Of a stretch of DNA of 64,000 bases, positions 41,177 through 49,853 are shown piece by piece. The notes under the pieces are model-generated. The model searched no databases, was not told the origin of the DNA, and was given only the letters and a program-made list of their open reading frames with translations. Source of the stretch: Microtetraspora niveoalba. GTDB taxonomy: Bacteria; Actinomycetota; Actinomycetes; Streptosporangiales; Streptosporangiaceae. Position 1 is the stretch's first letter; every line of letters begins with the position of its first letter. The stretch covers positions 155,402-219,401 of the forward strand of contig NZ_BBYM01000002.1 in the NCBI RefSeq assembly GCF_001570405.1, written 5' to 3'. The translations under genes and the position numbers were made by a program.

Positions 41177-42558
41177 GCGTGAACCTCCTTGGCGGCGGCG
41201 AAGCCCTGTTCCTCCGCGAGCCGGGCGAGACGGCGACGGGCCGCGCCGCCCGCGCGGGCCAGCTCGTCCTGGGCGACCGTGCGCAGCTCGCCGTCCTCGA
41301 CGATCGTCTCGCCGCCCACCAGGAGGAGGGCGAGCGGCGGCTGCCGGCCGCCGAAGACCAGGGCGCACACCGGGTCGGCGACCGCCTCGGCGAAGCCGTC
41401 GAGCCGCCACAGGGCGATGTCGGCGAGCTTGCCCGCCTCCAGCGAGCCGATCTCCTCCTGGCGGCCCAGGTTCCCGGCCCCGCCGATGGTGGCCATCTCC
41501 AGGGCCTGCCGCGCGGTGACGGCGGCCGGGCCGTACCTGGCCCGCTGGAACAGCAGCGCCTGGCGCATCTCCCCGAACAGCGAGGTCAGCTCCGAGGAGG
41601 CGCTGCCGTCCACGCCGAGGCCGACGTTCGCGCCGCGGCGGAGCAGCTCGGTCACGCGGGCGACGCCGGCGCCGAGGCGGCCGTTGGAGCTGGGGCAGTG
41701 CGCCGTGCCGGTCCGCGTACGGGCGAACGTCCCGATGTCGGAGTCGCTGAGGTGGACGGCGTGGGCGAACCACACGTCCGGGCCGAGCCAGCCGAGCTTC
41801 TCCATGTACTCCAGGGGACGCATCCCGAGCTGGGCCAGGCAGTGCTCCTCCTCGTCGAGGGACTCGGCGAGATGGGTGTGCAGCCGCACGTTCTTGGACC
41901 TGGCCAGCGAGGCCGCCTCGGTCATCAGGTCGGCGCTGACCGTGAACGGCGAGCAGGGGCCGACCGCCACGCGCAGCTTCGAGGAGAAGGAGGGGTCGTG
42001 GTAGGTGTCGACCGCGTCGGCCGTCGCGTCGAGGATCTCGTCGAGCTTCTCGACGAGGACGTCCGGCGGCAGGCCGCCCTGGGAGGCGCCCCTGTCCATC
42101 GATCCCCTGACGGGGTGGAAGCGGATGCCCAGCTCCTGCGCCGCCTCGACCTCCGCCGCGAGCAGGTCGCCGCGGCCCTTCGGGAAGATGTAGTGGTGGT
42201 CGCTGGACGTGGTGCAGCCGGACAGGGCCAGGTAGCCCAGGCCCGCTCCGGCCGCCCCCTTGACGACCTCGGCGTCCATCGCCGCCCACAGCGGGTAGAG
42301 CGCCACCAGCCACTCGAACAGCGTGCCGTCCTGGGCCAGCCCCTGCGAGGCCCACTGGTAGAGGTGGTGGTGGGTGTTCACCAGGCCGGGCGTGGCCAGG
42401 CAGCCCGTGCCGTCGACCCTGGTGGCGCCCGGGACCGCCGGGGCGGGGCCGGGGCCGAGCGCCGCGATCCTGTCGCCTTCGACGTGGATGTGGCCGGAGG
42501 GGATCTCCGCGCCCACGACCGGGGCGATGTGGACGTTCTCGATCACCATGGAATTCAT
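41173..42558 (-). CDS. 8-Oxoguanine deaminase (ATZ/TRZ amidohydrolase family)
   Basis: A 461-residue metal-dependent deaminase. The metal ligands are NTHHHLYQWASQG, HTHLAESLDEEE (His with the following Glu) and GVDGSASSELTSLFGEMR; SGCTTSSDHHYIFPKGRGDL is typical of the 8-oxoguanine deaminase group. It would convert 8-oxoguanine to uric acid and ammonia. It sits between xanthine dehydrogenase subunit genes and overlaps xdhA, so oxidised guanine enters the urate pathway here. Hydroxydechloroatrazine-type activity is a less likely alternative. Confidence 0.82.
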   Translation of the reverse strand: MNSMVIENVHIAPVVGAEIPSGHIHVEGDRIAALGPGPAPAVPGATRVDGTGCLATPGLVNTHHHLYQWASQGLAQDGTLFEWLVALYPLWAAMDAEVVKGAAGAGLGYLALSGCTTSSDHHYIFPKGRGDLLAAEVEAAQELGIRFHPVRGSMDRGASQGGLPPDVLVEKLDEILDATADAVDTYHDPSFSSKLRVAVGPCSPFTVSADLMTEAASLARSKNVRLHTHLAESLDEEEHCLAQLGMRPLEYMEKLGWLGPDVWFAHAVHLSDSDIGTFARTRTGTAHCPSSNGRLGAGVARVTELLRRGANVGLGVDGSASSELTSLFGEMRQALLFQRARYGPAAVTARQALEMATIGGAGNLGRQEEIGSLEAGKLADIALWRLDGFAEAVADPVCALVFGGRQPPLALLLVGGETIVEDGELRTVAQDELARAGGAARRRLARLAEEQGFAAAKEVHA

Positions 42559-42616
42559 GCGGTCTCCTCCATCGACCGGTCGCGGCGACGCGCGCCCGCG
42601 TCCTCGGCCCGCCCGC

Positions 42617-43090
42617 TCACGGGTTCTCCGCCCTGCGGTTCGCGGCGAGCCGTACGGCGGCCAGGATCTTCTCGTAGCCGGTGCACCGGCACAGGTTGCC
42701 CGCGAGGGCCTCGCGGATGTCGGCGTCCGACGGCCGGGGAACCCGCTCGATCAGGTCGTGGGCCTGGACCAGGAGGCCGGGGGTGCAGAAGCCGCACTGG
42801 ACGGCGCCGCACTCGACGAACGCCTCCTGGATCGGGGCCTGCCGGTCGCCCTCGGCGAGTCCCTCGACCGTCCTGACCCGCCGCCCCTCCGCCTGGCCGG
42901 CCGCGACCAGGCAGGAGCAGACGGGCACCCCGTCGAGGAGGACCGTGCAGGATCCGCACTCGCCCTGCTCGCAGGCGTTCTTGGAGCCGGGCAGGCCCAT
43001 GCGCTCCCGCAGGACGTAGAGCAGGCTCTCGCCCTCCCAGACGTCGTCGGCGGTCTCCTCGCGGCCGTTGACGGTGAAGCCGACGCGCAT
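42617..43090 (-). CDS. xdhC: Xanthine dehydrogenase, 2Fe-2S subunit
   Basis: The 157-residue protein has the plant-type cluster motif CEQGECGSCTVLLDG with its fourth Cys in VCSCLVAA, and the second cluster in CGAVQCGFCTPGLLVQA and LAGNLCRCTGYEKIL. It passes electrons from the Mo centre to FAD. The start overlaps the stop of the FAD subunit gene. Family length is about 160, so it is complete. Confidence 0.94.
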   Translation of the reverse strand: MRVGFTVNGREETADDVWEGESLLYVLRERMGLPGSKNACEQGECGSCTVLLDGVPVCSCLVAAGQAEGRRVRTVEGLAEGDRQAPIQEAFVECGAVQCGFCTPGLLVQAHDLIERVPRPSDADIREALAGNLCRCTGYEKILAAVRLAANRRAENP

Positions 43091-43971
43091 CACCCGGCCC
43101 TCCTCTCCGTACGTCCGGCCCGGAGGTCGTTCCAGGCCCAGGTCAGGGTGCGGCGCGCCATCACGCCGATGGCGTGCCTGCGATAGCCGGCGGTGCCGCG
43201 TACGTCGTCGATCGGCGAGGCGGCCTCCGTGGCCAGCTCGCCGAAGCGCCTGAGCACCGCGGGTTCGAGTGGTGCGTCCCAGTCCAGCTCGGCGGCGAGG
43301 AACTCCTCGGCGGCGCGGGCCCGGCGCGGGGTCGGGGCGGCCGAGCCGATCGCGGCGCCGACCCGCCGCTCGCCGGGATGGAGCGCGATCGCGAACGAGC
43401 AGACCGCGATCACCATGGCGTTGCGGGTGCCGACCTTGGAGAAGTACTGCGGGCCGCTCGCCGGGCTCATCCAGAACGCGCGGATCAGCTCGTCGGGCAG
43501 CAGCGTGTTCCGCTTGACCCCGAGGTAGAACTCGTCGGCCGGGATCATCCGCACGCCGCGGGCGGCCGACTCGACCTCGATGACCGCGTCCCCGGCCAGC
43601 AGCGCCGGGTGGCTGTCCCCGGCGGGCGAGGCCGCGCCCAGGTTGCCTCCCACGGTGCCGCGGTTGCGGATCTGCGGCGAGCCGACCGTACGGGCCGCCT
43701 GGGCCAGGCCGGGCAGCCGGTCGCCGAGCTCGGCGATCAGCCGCGCGTACGGCACGCCCGCGCCGATCCGCAGCCGCCCGTCCGCCTCGGCGGTCCAGCG
43801 GGTGAGCTCGGCGACCCGGTTCAGGTCGAGCAGCGCTGCGGGCCGGTGGACGTCGAAGTTGAGTTCCACCATCATGTCGGTGCCGCCCTGGATGGGCGCC
43901 GCCTCCGGCAGGTCGGCCTTGGCGGCCAGTGCCTCCGCCCACGTGGCGGGTCGCAGGAATTCCACGGTCAC
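43090..43971 (-). CDS. xdhB: Xanthine dehydrogenase, FAD-binding subunit
   Basis: A 293-residue medium subunit. It has FLRPATWAEALA, the FAD loop IQGGTDMMVELNFDVHRP, the second loop TVGSPQIRNRGTVGGNLGAA and a CO-dehydrogenase C-terminal domain. GTG 43971 overlaps the uricase stop by four bases (GTGA) and its own stop touches the next start. It hands electrons to NAD. The uricase-xdhB-xdhC order implies tight coupling of urate formation and removal. Confidence 0.92.
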   Translation of the reverse strand: MTVEFLRPATWAEALAAKADLPEAAPIQGGTDMMVELNFDVHRPAALLDLNRVAELTRWTAEADGRLRIGAGVPYARLIAELGDRLPGLAQAARTVGSPQIRNRGTVGGNLGAASPAGDSHPALLAGDAVIEVESAARGVRMIPADEFYLGVKRNTLLPDELIRAFWMSPASGPQYFSKVGTRNAMVIAVCSFAIALHPGERRVGAAIGSAAPTPRRARAAEEFLAAELDWDAPLEPAVLRRFGELATEAASPIDDVRGTAGYRRHAIGVMARRTLTWAWNDLRAGRTERRAG

Positions 43972-44849
43972 TCCCAGGCGAAGCCGGCGTCGGGGGCGTT
44001 CTCGTCGAGCACGGCGCCCTCGATGAGCCCGTAGGGGCGGTCGGCGGCGTGGAAGACCTCCCCGGGGTTGTCCAGCGCGAACGGGCTCAGATCCACCAGG
44101 AAGTGGTGTTTGTTCGGCATCGCCAGGCGCACCTCGCAGACCTCGTCGCGTTCCTCGAGCACCTGCCGGCCCATCGCGTAGAGGGTCTGCTGCAACGACA
44201 GGCTGTGGGTCGTGGCGAAGGCCTCCAGCAGGCATCGGCGCACCTCCCGGTAGGAGGCGCCGAAGGGGGAGCCGTCGGAGAGGTGCCGCCACCTGGCCGA
44301 CACCTCGGTGGCGAGGACGCGGTCGCGGGTCGGCCGCAGGGTGGTGTACTCGTCCTCGATGAAGCCGTGGAACTCCGAGCCGGTGGAGTTGAGCACCACC
44401 AGGTTCTTCAGGCCGGAGACCACGGTCGTCGTGCCGTCCCGGTCGTGGTGGACGACGCAGGTGCGCACCTCACCGCCGGAGCGCACGAACGAGTACCGTC
44501 CCGCGGCCTCCCCGCGGAGGGGGATGCGGTCCCAGAAGTACTCCTCGATCTCGACCCGGGCGTGGTGGATGGACGGCTGGGAGTCCACGTAGTGGCGGGC
44601 GAGGAGGAGCGCGAAATCCTCGATCTCGTGTACGCCGTGCCTCTCGGCGAAGGCGTAGGCGGTGTTCTTCTGCGTGTCCGTCGGCAGGACCGCCGCGTTG
44701 TCGCCGCTCAGGTGCACCTCGTCCATGTCGCCGGAGAGCGCGGAGCTGACGTTGATGTCCTTGATGTGGTGGACGCCGTCGTCTCTGACGACGCGGAGGA
44801 CGCGGGTCTCCGCCTTGCCGTAACGGTTGGCGCCGAGGACAACGGGCAT
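43968..44849 (-). CDS. pucL: Urate oxidase (cofactor-free uricase)
   Basis: The 293-residue protein starts with VVLGANRYGKAETRVLRV. It has the two T-fold halves with DNAAVLPTDTQKNTAYAF, where the Thr is catalytic, LKNLVVLNSTGSEFHGFI and EVRLAMPNKHHFLVDL. It turns urate into 5-hydroxyisourate. ATG 44849 is the first gene of the island and faces pucR. Hydroxyisourate hydrolase and OHCU decarboxylase genes are not in the window. Confidence 0.94.
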   Translation of the reverse strand: MPVVLGANRYGKAETRVLRVVRDDGVHHIKDINVSSALSGDMDEVHLSGDNAAVLPTDTQKNTAYAFAERHGVHEIEDFALLLARHYVDSQPSIHHARVEIEEYFWDRIPLRGEAAGRYSFVRSGGEVRTCVVHHDRDGTTTVVSGLKNLVVLNSTGSEFHGFIEDEYTTLRPTRDRVLATEVSARWRHLSDGSPFGASYREVRRCLLEAFATTHSLSLQQTLYAMGRQVLEERDEVCEVRLAMPNKHHFLVDLSPFALDNPGEVFHAADRPYGLIEGAVLDENAPDAGFAWE

Positions 44850-45194
44850 GTTCGCTCCTTCTGTGTGGCGGGCGAGCGGCTGCGGCACGTGCTCTTGCGC
44901 GGGCGCCGGGGTGGGGCCGGCGCCCCGCCTCCGCGACGCCGTATGTCGACGCGGGCCGGCCTCCCCGCCGGCGGGGACGTTCCGCGTTTCGGTTGCGTTC
45001 GGTTGCGCGTTCGGTTGCAAGCAGTACACAGATCGGGGCGCCGGATGGTCCAGCAGCACGGAATCTGAAGTGAAGTTCCTCTTTATCGCGACTTTTCGTG
45101 TCATGCTCCAATTGGTTTTTTCCTCGTCACTACCGAGGGTTGTAGGGGATCGACCTCTCGATCGGCCTCCTCACCGAGGGAAGGGAGACCCGCG
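44850..45194. promoter_or_regulatory. Divergent uricase-pucR control region with TTCGGTTGC repeats
   Basis: About 345 bases. TTCGGTTGC occurs three times in direct orientation at 44988, 44998 and 45010, that is 10 and 12 bases apart, roughly one helical turn. This partly resembles the core TTGGTT of the B. subtilis PucR box. A CCAATTGG palindrome with a following T-run is near 45109-45121, and CTCTCGATCGG lies just before pucR. No gene is supported inside it. Confidence 0.5.
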
Positions 45195-46721
45195 ATACGC
45201 CTGAACGCGCTCTTGGAGATGTCCGAGCTGGGCCTTTCGCTGGTGACGGGCCGCGACGAGCTGGAGCGGAGGATCCGGTGGGTCGTCACCACCGACCTGC
45301 TCGATCCCGGCCGGTACCTGACCGGCGGCGAGCTGGTGCTCACCGGGCTGATCTGGCGGCAGTGCCCCGAGGACAGCGACCGGTTCGTCCGGGGACTCGC
45401 CCACGCCAGGGTCTCCGCGCTGGCCGCGGGCGACCCCCGCCGGGCCGAGCTCCCCGCCGACCTCGTGGAGGCGTGCCGCAAATACGGGATGCCGCTGTTC
45501 CACGTGCCCGACGTCCTGTCGTTCGCCGATGTCACCGAGCAGATCGCGCGACGCCTGTCCAAGGACAGAGCCGCCGACATGACCGCCGTACTGGACCGGC
45601 ACCGCCGGCTCGTCTCCGGCGTCACCCCGGGCTCGGGGCTGAACCCCGTGCTCCACATGCTCGGCCACGACCTGGGCATGCCCTGCTGGGTGCTCACTCC
45701 GGCCGGACGCGTGGTCGCCGGCTCGCACCGGCTGCCGGAGGAGACCGCCCCGCTGCTGGCCCGGGGCTTCCTGACCGCCAGGCGGATGCCGTGCACGGTC
45801 CGGGGCGCGGAGCGTTACTCCGTCTTCCCCGTGGACGAGCAGAAGACGGCGAGAGTCGCCGACTGGTTCCTGGCCTTCGAGGGCGTCTGCGAGGACTGGC
45901 CCGAGGAACGGCTGGCGTTGGCCGGCGAACTGGCCGCGGTGGTGGCGCTGGAGCGCGCCCGCCTGGACGATCGTATGAGACCGGAGGGCCGCATCGCCCA
46001 GGAGCTCATCCGGTTCGTCCTCGCCGACGGCAGGCCCAGCGACATCCTGCCGCGGCTCGACGTCACCGGTCTGGTCTCCGAGCACGGATTCGTCGCCGTG
46101 GCCGCGGCCTCGCACAACGGGCTGCGTCCCGGGGAGCTGCGGGTGGTGGTCAAGGAGATACTCAACAGGTCGTGCGCGTCGCCGGCCGTCGGCGTGGCCG
46201 GAGAAGAGGTCATCGCGCTCCTCCCCGCATCCCGGTCGGATGTCACCGCCGAGGTCCGCGAGGCGGTGGGCACGCTGGCTCCCGGACTCGGCGCGAGCCG
46301 CCTCACCATCGGGGTCAGCGGGACGGTCCCGATGGAAGGGCTGCGCGGCGCGGTCGAGGAGGCCCGGTACGCCCGCCGGATAGCCGAGGGCCGGGCCGGA
46401 CCCGGCGCGGTCGTGGGCCACGACGAACTGGCCACCCACGTGCTGCTGCTCGCCTCCGTCCCCGACGACGTGCGGGACGTCTTCCGGGTCCGCCTGCTGG
46501 ACCCGCTTCGCGGCTACGACCGGGTGCACCGGGCCGATCTGGTCCGCACGCTGGAGGTGTTCCTGCTCAACTCGGGGGCCTGGCGGAAGTGCGCCGAGAT
46601 CCTCCACATCCACGTCAACACCCTTCGCTACCGGATCCGGCGGATCCAGGATCTGACCGGCCGGGACCTTTCCCGCCTGGAAGACCGGGTGGATTTCTTC
46701 CTGGCGTTGCGGCTGGGTTAG
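45195..46721 (+). CDS. pucR: PucR-family activator, apparent ATA start
   Basis: The 508-residue regulator has the N-terminal PucR domain (WVVTTDLLDPGRYLTGGELV then LTGLIWR), a GGDEF-like middle and the C-terminal PucR helix-turn-helix (LEVFLLNSGAWRKCAEILHI and HVNTLRYRIRRIQDLTG). Homologues begin MRLNALL or similar. Here that text is encoded as ATA-CGC-CTG-AAC-GCG-CTC at 45195, 7 bases after GGGAG. The next starts (TTG 45213, ATG 45219) have no ribosome site and cut conserved residues. It probably activates the divergent purine island when purine catabolites accumulate. Confidence 0.85.
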   Translation: MRLNALLEMSELGLSLVTGRDELERRIRWVVTTDLLDPGRYLTGGELVLTGLIWRQCPEDSDRFVRGLAHARVSALAAGDPRRAELPADLVEACRKYGMPLFHVPDVLSFADVTEQIARRLSKDRAADMTAVLDRHRRLVSGVTPGSGLNPVLHMLGHDLGMPCWVLTPAGRVVAGSHRLPEETAPLLARGFLTARRMPCTVRGAERYSVFPVDEQKTARVADWFLAFEGVCEDWPEERLALAGELAAVVALERARLDDRMRPEGRIAQELIRFVLADGRPSDILPRLDVTGLVSEHGFVAVAAASHNGLRPGELRVVVKEILNRSCASPAVGVAGEEVIALLPASRSDVTAEVREAVGTLAPGLGASRLTIGVSGTVPMEGLRGAVEEARYARRIAEGRAGPGAVVGHDELATHVLLLASVPDDVRDVFRVRLLDPLRGYDRVHRADLVRTLEVFLLNSGAWRKCAEILHIHVNTLRYRIRRIQDLTGRDLSRLEDRVDFFLALRLG

Positions 46722-47465
46722 GACCGCACCGGGACGGGACGGTCCGGAGCCGCCCTGTCCGGAGCCGCCCTGTCCGGAGCCGCCCTGCCCGGTTCCTCTG
46801 TCGGTTCCCTTGATGACCACGTGGGGTGTCAGGTCGGATCCGGGGCAGGCGTCGGCGGGCGGGGTGTAGCGCAGGAGGCGCGTGCCCGCCAGGACGGCGT
46901 TGTTCGCGGCCTTGGTGCCGCTTCGGAACCACAGGTTGCCCGCACTGTCCTGGGTGGACCGGTAGGTGCCGGAGTCACGCAGCACCGTGACGGCCTTCGA
47001 GAGGGGATCGACGGCAGCAGGTAGCCGTCGAGCGAGGCGTAGACGTGCTCGTCGGGGTTGACGTGGAGCTCGTCCTGGACGCCGCTGTAGGCCGCGGGGA
47101 GCTTGATCCGGTGCGTCACCTCGGAGGTGGCGGGGTCGAGGACGAACAGGACGCCGTCGGCCAGCCCCCAGAGCATGCCGCCCGGGCCCTGGACGATCGA
47201 GGTGATCGAGCCGGCTCCCGGCACCGGGGTGAGCTCGGACGTCTTCGTGCCGGTGCTGAGGTCGTAGGTGAAGAGCTTCGCTTCTTTGGCCTTGGGGGTG
47301 GTGCCGCCTCCGCCGTTGACGGTCGTGCCGCCCCACAGGGTGTCACCGCGGACCAGGAGGGAGATCACGCCCTGATCGGCGATGCGGGCGCGGATCACGG
47401 TGTGCTCGCGGGTGGTGTAGTCGTAGATCGTCAGCGCGCCACCCCACAGGCCGTAGTCCGGTCGC
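46722..47465 (-). pseudogene. Frameshifted, truncated beta-propeller-like protein
   Basis: One frame reads GLWGGALTIYDYTTREHTVI, LVRGDTLWGGTTVNGGGG, GPGGMLWGLADGVLFVLDPA and VYASLDGYLL. A one-base shift near 47015 continues AVDPLSKAVTVLRDSGTYRS, QDSAGNLWFRSGT and ADACPGSDLTPHVVIKG. The repeated LWGG/WGLADG/LWFRSG blades resemble a secreted seven-bladed propeller. It has no N-terminus or signal peptide, one frameshift, and no stop before the pucR gene. It is a decayed C-terminal half of an exported protein; the parent family is not named. Confidence 0.55.
46742..46786. repeat. Three tandem 15-bp repeats
   Basis: GTCCGGAGCCGCCCT occurs three times in a row, encoding a GQGGSG-type linker at the end of the propeller relic on the minus strand. 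It starts 20 bases after the pucR stop. Confidence 0.8.
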
Positions 47466-47516
47466 CGATCCCGGCTTCGAGTCCGGGGACGCCTGGGCGC
47501 TGAGCGCGAGCGGCCG

Positions 47517-47624
47517 GGAGTTCCTCCCACGGTCGACCACTACCTCGACGACCGGCCGGTACAGGCGTTCGAGGCCGTACGGTCCGTCTACAAGCAGTAC
47601 CGGAGGCTGCTCGGCAGGCGGTGA
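47517..47624 (+). pseudogene. C-terminal scrap of an unidentified cytoplasmic protein
   Basis: The plus frame ending at TGA 47622 reads VDHYLDDRPVQAFEAVRSVY then KQYRRLLGRR. It ends in a helix rich in Arg and Tyr like the last helix of FGGY sugar kinases, but this likeness is weak. It abuts the truncated N-terminal edge of the propeller relic, so a rearrangement junction lies near 47460-47520. The DNA from 47625 to 47786 holds nothing recognised. Confidence 0.3.
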
Positions 47625-47786
47625 CATTCCCGATCGGTCCGGCCGGTGCCCACCGGCCGGACCACGTCGAGCTCGCGGTCCACTCGATGCCGCCGGGGGC
47701 GGGCCCGCGGTGCCGGGGCGCCGCCCGCGGCGTGGAGGCGTTCGTACAGGCCGACGGGGCGAAGCGGCCCTCCCGCCGGTGAACGT

Positions 47787-48410
47787 TCAGGGGAGCCGGA
47801 TGAGTCGCCGTTCGACGGCGGCGGTGACGGCGGCGGTACGCGTGTCCACGCCGAGCTTGCCGTAGATGTGCACCAGATGGGTCTTGACCGTCGCCTCGGT
47901 GACGAAGAGCCTCCTGGCGATCTCCCGGTTGCCCGCGCCGCTCGCCAGCAGCTCCAGGATCTCGACCTCACGGGCGCTCAACGCCGGGGCGGGTTCCCGC
48001 ATCCGCTTCATCATCCGGGTGGCGACCTTGGCGGACAGCACCGTCTCGCCCTCGGCCGCGGCCCGGATGCCCTGGAACAGCTCCTCGGGCGGGCAGGCCT
48101 TGAGCAGGTACCCGGTGGCCCCGGCGTCGACGGCCCGCATGATGTCGGCGTCGGTCTCGTACGTCGTCAGCACCAGGACCCGCGGCGGCGAGGGCAGCTC
48201 CAGGATCCGCCGGGTGACCTCCACTCCGTCGATGCCGTCGCCGAGCTGCAGATCCATGAGCACGACGTCCGGCTTCCGCGCGGCGATCTCCCGCAGCGCC
48301 TCGCTCCCGCCGGCCGCCTCGCCGACGATCTCCATGTCGTCCTCGCCGCCGAGCAGCGCCACCAGCCCCGCCCGGACCACCGGGTGGTCGTCCACCAGGA
48401 AGAGTCTCAT
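47787..48410 (-). CDS. senR: SenR-like NarL-family response regulator
   Basis: A 207-residue regulator. The receiver has DDHPVVRAG, the phospho-acceptor in VVLMDLQLGDGIDGVEV and Lys in GYLLKACPPEELF. The LuxR domain has LSAREVEILELLASGAGNRE then IARRLFVTEATVKTHLVH. It overlaps the kinase stop by four bases. Its divergent neighbour encodes an HbpS-type haem-binding protein, the arrangement of the Streptomyces reticuli SenS-SenR-HbpS redox system, in which SenR activates catalase-peroxidase and hbpS genes. The symbol rests on that context. Confidence 0.75.
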   Translation of the reverse strand: MRLFLVDDHPVVRAGLVALLGGEDDMEIVGEAAGGSEALREIAARKPDVVLMDLQLGDGIDGVEVTRRILELPSPPRVLVLTTYETDADIMRAVDAGATGYLLKACPPEELFQGIRAAAEGETVLSAKVATRMMKRMREPAPALSAREVEILELLASGAGNREIARRLFVTEATVKTHLVHIYGKLGVDTRTAAVTAAVERRLIRLP

Positions 48411-49630
48411 CGCCCGCCCACCCGGCCGCTCGTGCCGTCGCCGTCGTCCGTCCGTGTCCCCGCCGGGTCATCAGGCGCTCGGTGCGGCCGTCCCGTGGGG
48501 ACCGCGGCCGCGACCGCCGTGCCCTCACCCGGTGCGCTCTCGACGACCAGGACGCCGTCCACCTCCGCCAGCCGGTCGCGCATCGCCCGCAGCCCGTATC
48601 CCCGGCCGGGGGCGGGGGCCGGTTCGGCGAACCCGGCGCCGTCGTCGAAGACGTCCAGCGTGACCTCGCCGTCGAGGTACGACAGGGTCACCGTGGCCGT
48701 TCCCGCGCCCGAGTGCTCGCGGACGTTGGCCAGCGCGCCCTGGGCCACCCGCAGCAGCGCCACCTGTACGCCCGGGTCCAGCGGGTACCGCTCGCCCTCC
48801 TGCCGGAAGCGGACCCGCGGACCCGCGGAGCCGTCGGCGCTCTCGCAGAGCCGGGCGAGCGCCTCGGGCAGCGAGACGTCCACCAGCCCCGGGGGCCGGA
48901 GGTCGCGGACGAACCGCCGGGCCTCGTCGAGGTTCTCGGCGGCGGCCGCGGCGGCCCGCCGTACGTGGGCGCGGGCCGGCTCGGGATCGGTCTCCCACAT
49001 GCGGTCGGCGGCCTGGAGGAGGATGCCCATGCTGGTGAGCCCCTGGGCGAGGGTGTCGTGGATCTCCCGGGCCAGCCGCTCGCGCTCCTCCAGGACACCG
49101 GTGCGGTGCCGGGAGTCGGCCAGCGTCCCCCGGGTGCTGATCAGGTCGTCGATGAGGAGCTGCCGGGAGGCGCTCTCGCGCTGGAGCTCCCAGAAGACCA
49201 CCGCTGTCATGGCGGCGACGCCGACCGGCGCGAGGATCAGGCTGAGGTCGACCTCCTGCGCGATCGTGAGCTGGGCCGCGATCACGACGCCGCTGAGGAC
49301 CGCGGCGGCCACCGCGAACCCCCGCGCGTTCAGCGACCGCAGACACAGGAAGAGCAGGGGGACCGCGCACCAGTTGAACGACGGCGCGAGGACCACCAGC
49401 ACGAGCCAGACCGCCGCCACGCCTCCCAGCCAGGCGAGGCGCCGCCGTCCGAGGCGGTTCCAGAAGGCGACGCCGGCCGTGTAGGCCAGGGCGAGGAGGC
49501 CGCAGACGGCCAGCGCGGCGACGGTACGCGGTCCCATGCCGTGCCGGGACACCAGCCGCAGGGCGGAGGCCGCGAGCAGCAGGTGGAAGCCCGCGTGCAT
49601 GGCCCAGTTGAGCCAGACGCGCTCCCTCAT
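48407..49630 (-). CDS. senS: SenS-like sensor histidine kinase
   Basis: A 407-residue kinase with about five N-terminal membrane helices (residues 8-150), no large extracytoplasmic domain, and a HisKA_3 box EIHDTLAQGLTSMGILLQAA with His at about 198. The ATPase domain has ANVREHSGAGTATV (N box), FDDGAGF and GRGYGLRAMRDRL. SenS of S. reticuli has the same short five-helix sensor and is modulated outside the cell by HbpS under oxidative stress. ATG 49630 is chosen, but the frame stays open upstream through a GGCGAC repeat. Confidence 0.78.
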   Translation of the reverse strand: MRERVWLNWAMHAGFHLLLAASALRLVSRHGMGPRTVAALAVCGLLALAYTAGVAFWNRLGRRRLAWLGGVAAVWLVLVVLAPSFNWCAVPLLFLCLRSLNARGFAVAAAVLSGVVIAAQLTIAQEVDLSLILAPVGVAAMTAVVFWELQRESASRQLLIDDLISTRGTLADSRHRTGVLEERERLAREIHDTLAQGLTSMGILLQAADRMWETDPEPARAHVRRAAAAAAENLDEARRFVRDLRPPGLVDVSLPEALARLCESADGSAGPRVRFRQEGERYPLDPGVQVALLRVAQGALANVREHSGAGTATVTLSYLDGEVTLDVFDDGAGFAEPAPAPGRGYGLRAMRDRLAEVDGVLVVESAPGEGTAVAAAVPTGRPHRAPDDPAGTRTDDGDGTSGRVGGR

Positions 49631-49656
49631 CGCCCTCCCCGTCCGTTCCGCTCCGG

Positions 49657-49692
<36 letters not shown>

Positions 49693-49723
49693 CCGATGAT
49701 GCGCCCCGCCGGCATCGCCGCGC

Positions 49724-49741
49724 GTCAACCGATCGGTTGAC
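49724..49741. promoter_or_regulatory. Perfect 18-bp palindrome between senS and hbpS
   Basis: GTCAACCGATCGGTTGAC is a perfect inverted repeat, 94 bases from senS and 113 from hbpS. A further TCAACC half-site follows at 49749. A SenR site is the simplest reading, since SenR is known to bind upstream of hbpS in S. reticuli. Confidence 0.6.
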
Positions 49742-49853
49742 CGCCGCCTCAACCACTCGGCGCCCGGGGATCGCCCATGCTCCCGATGGCATGGGGCGAC
49801 GCCACCGCGACCCTTGAGTACGCAAGCTCCCACCACACTGAACTGGAGAAACA

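Noticed and set aside
38792-41182. A 796-codon plus-strand frame under xdhA
   Set aside because: Antisense to the molybdenum subunit with all its catalytic motifs on the minus strand.
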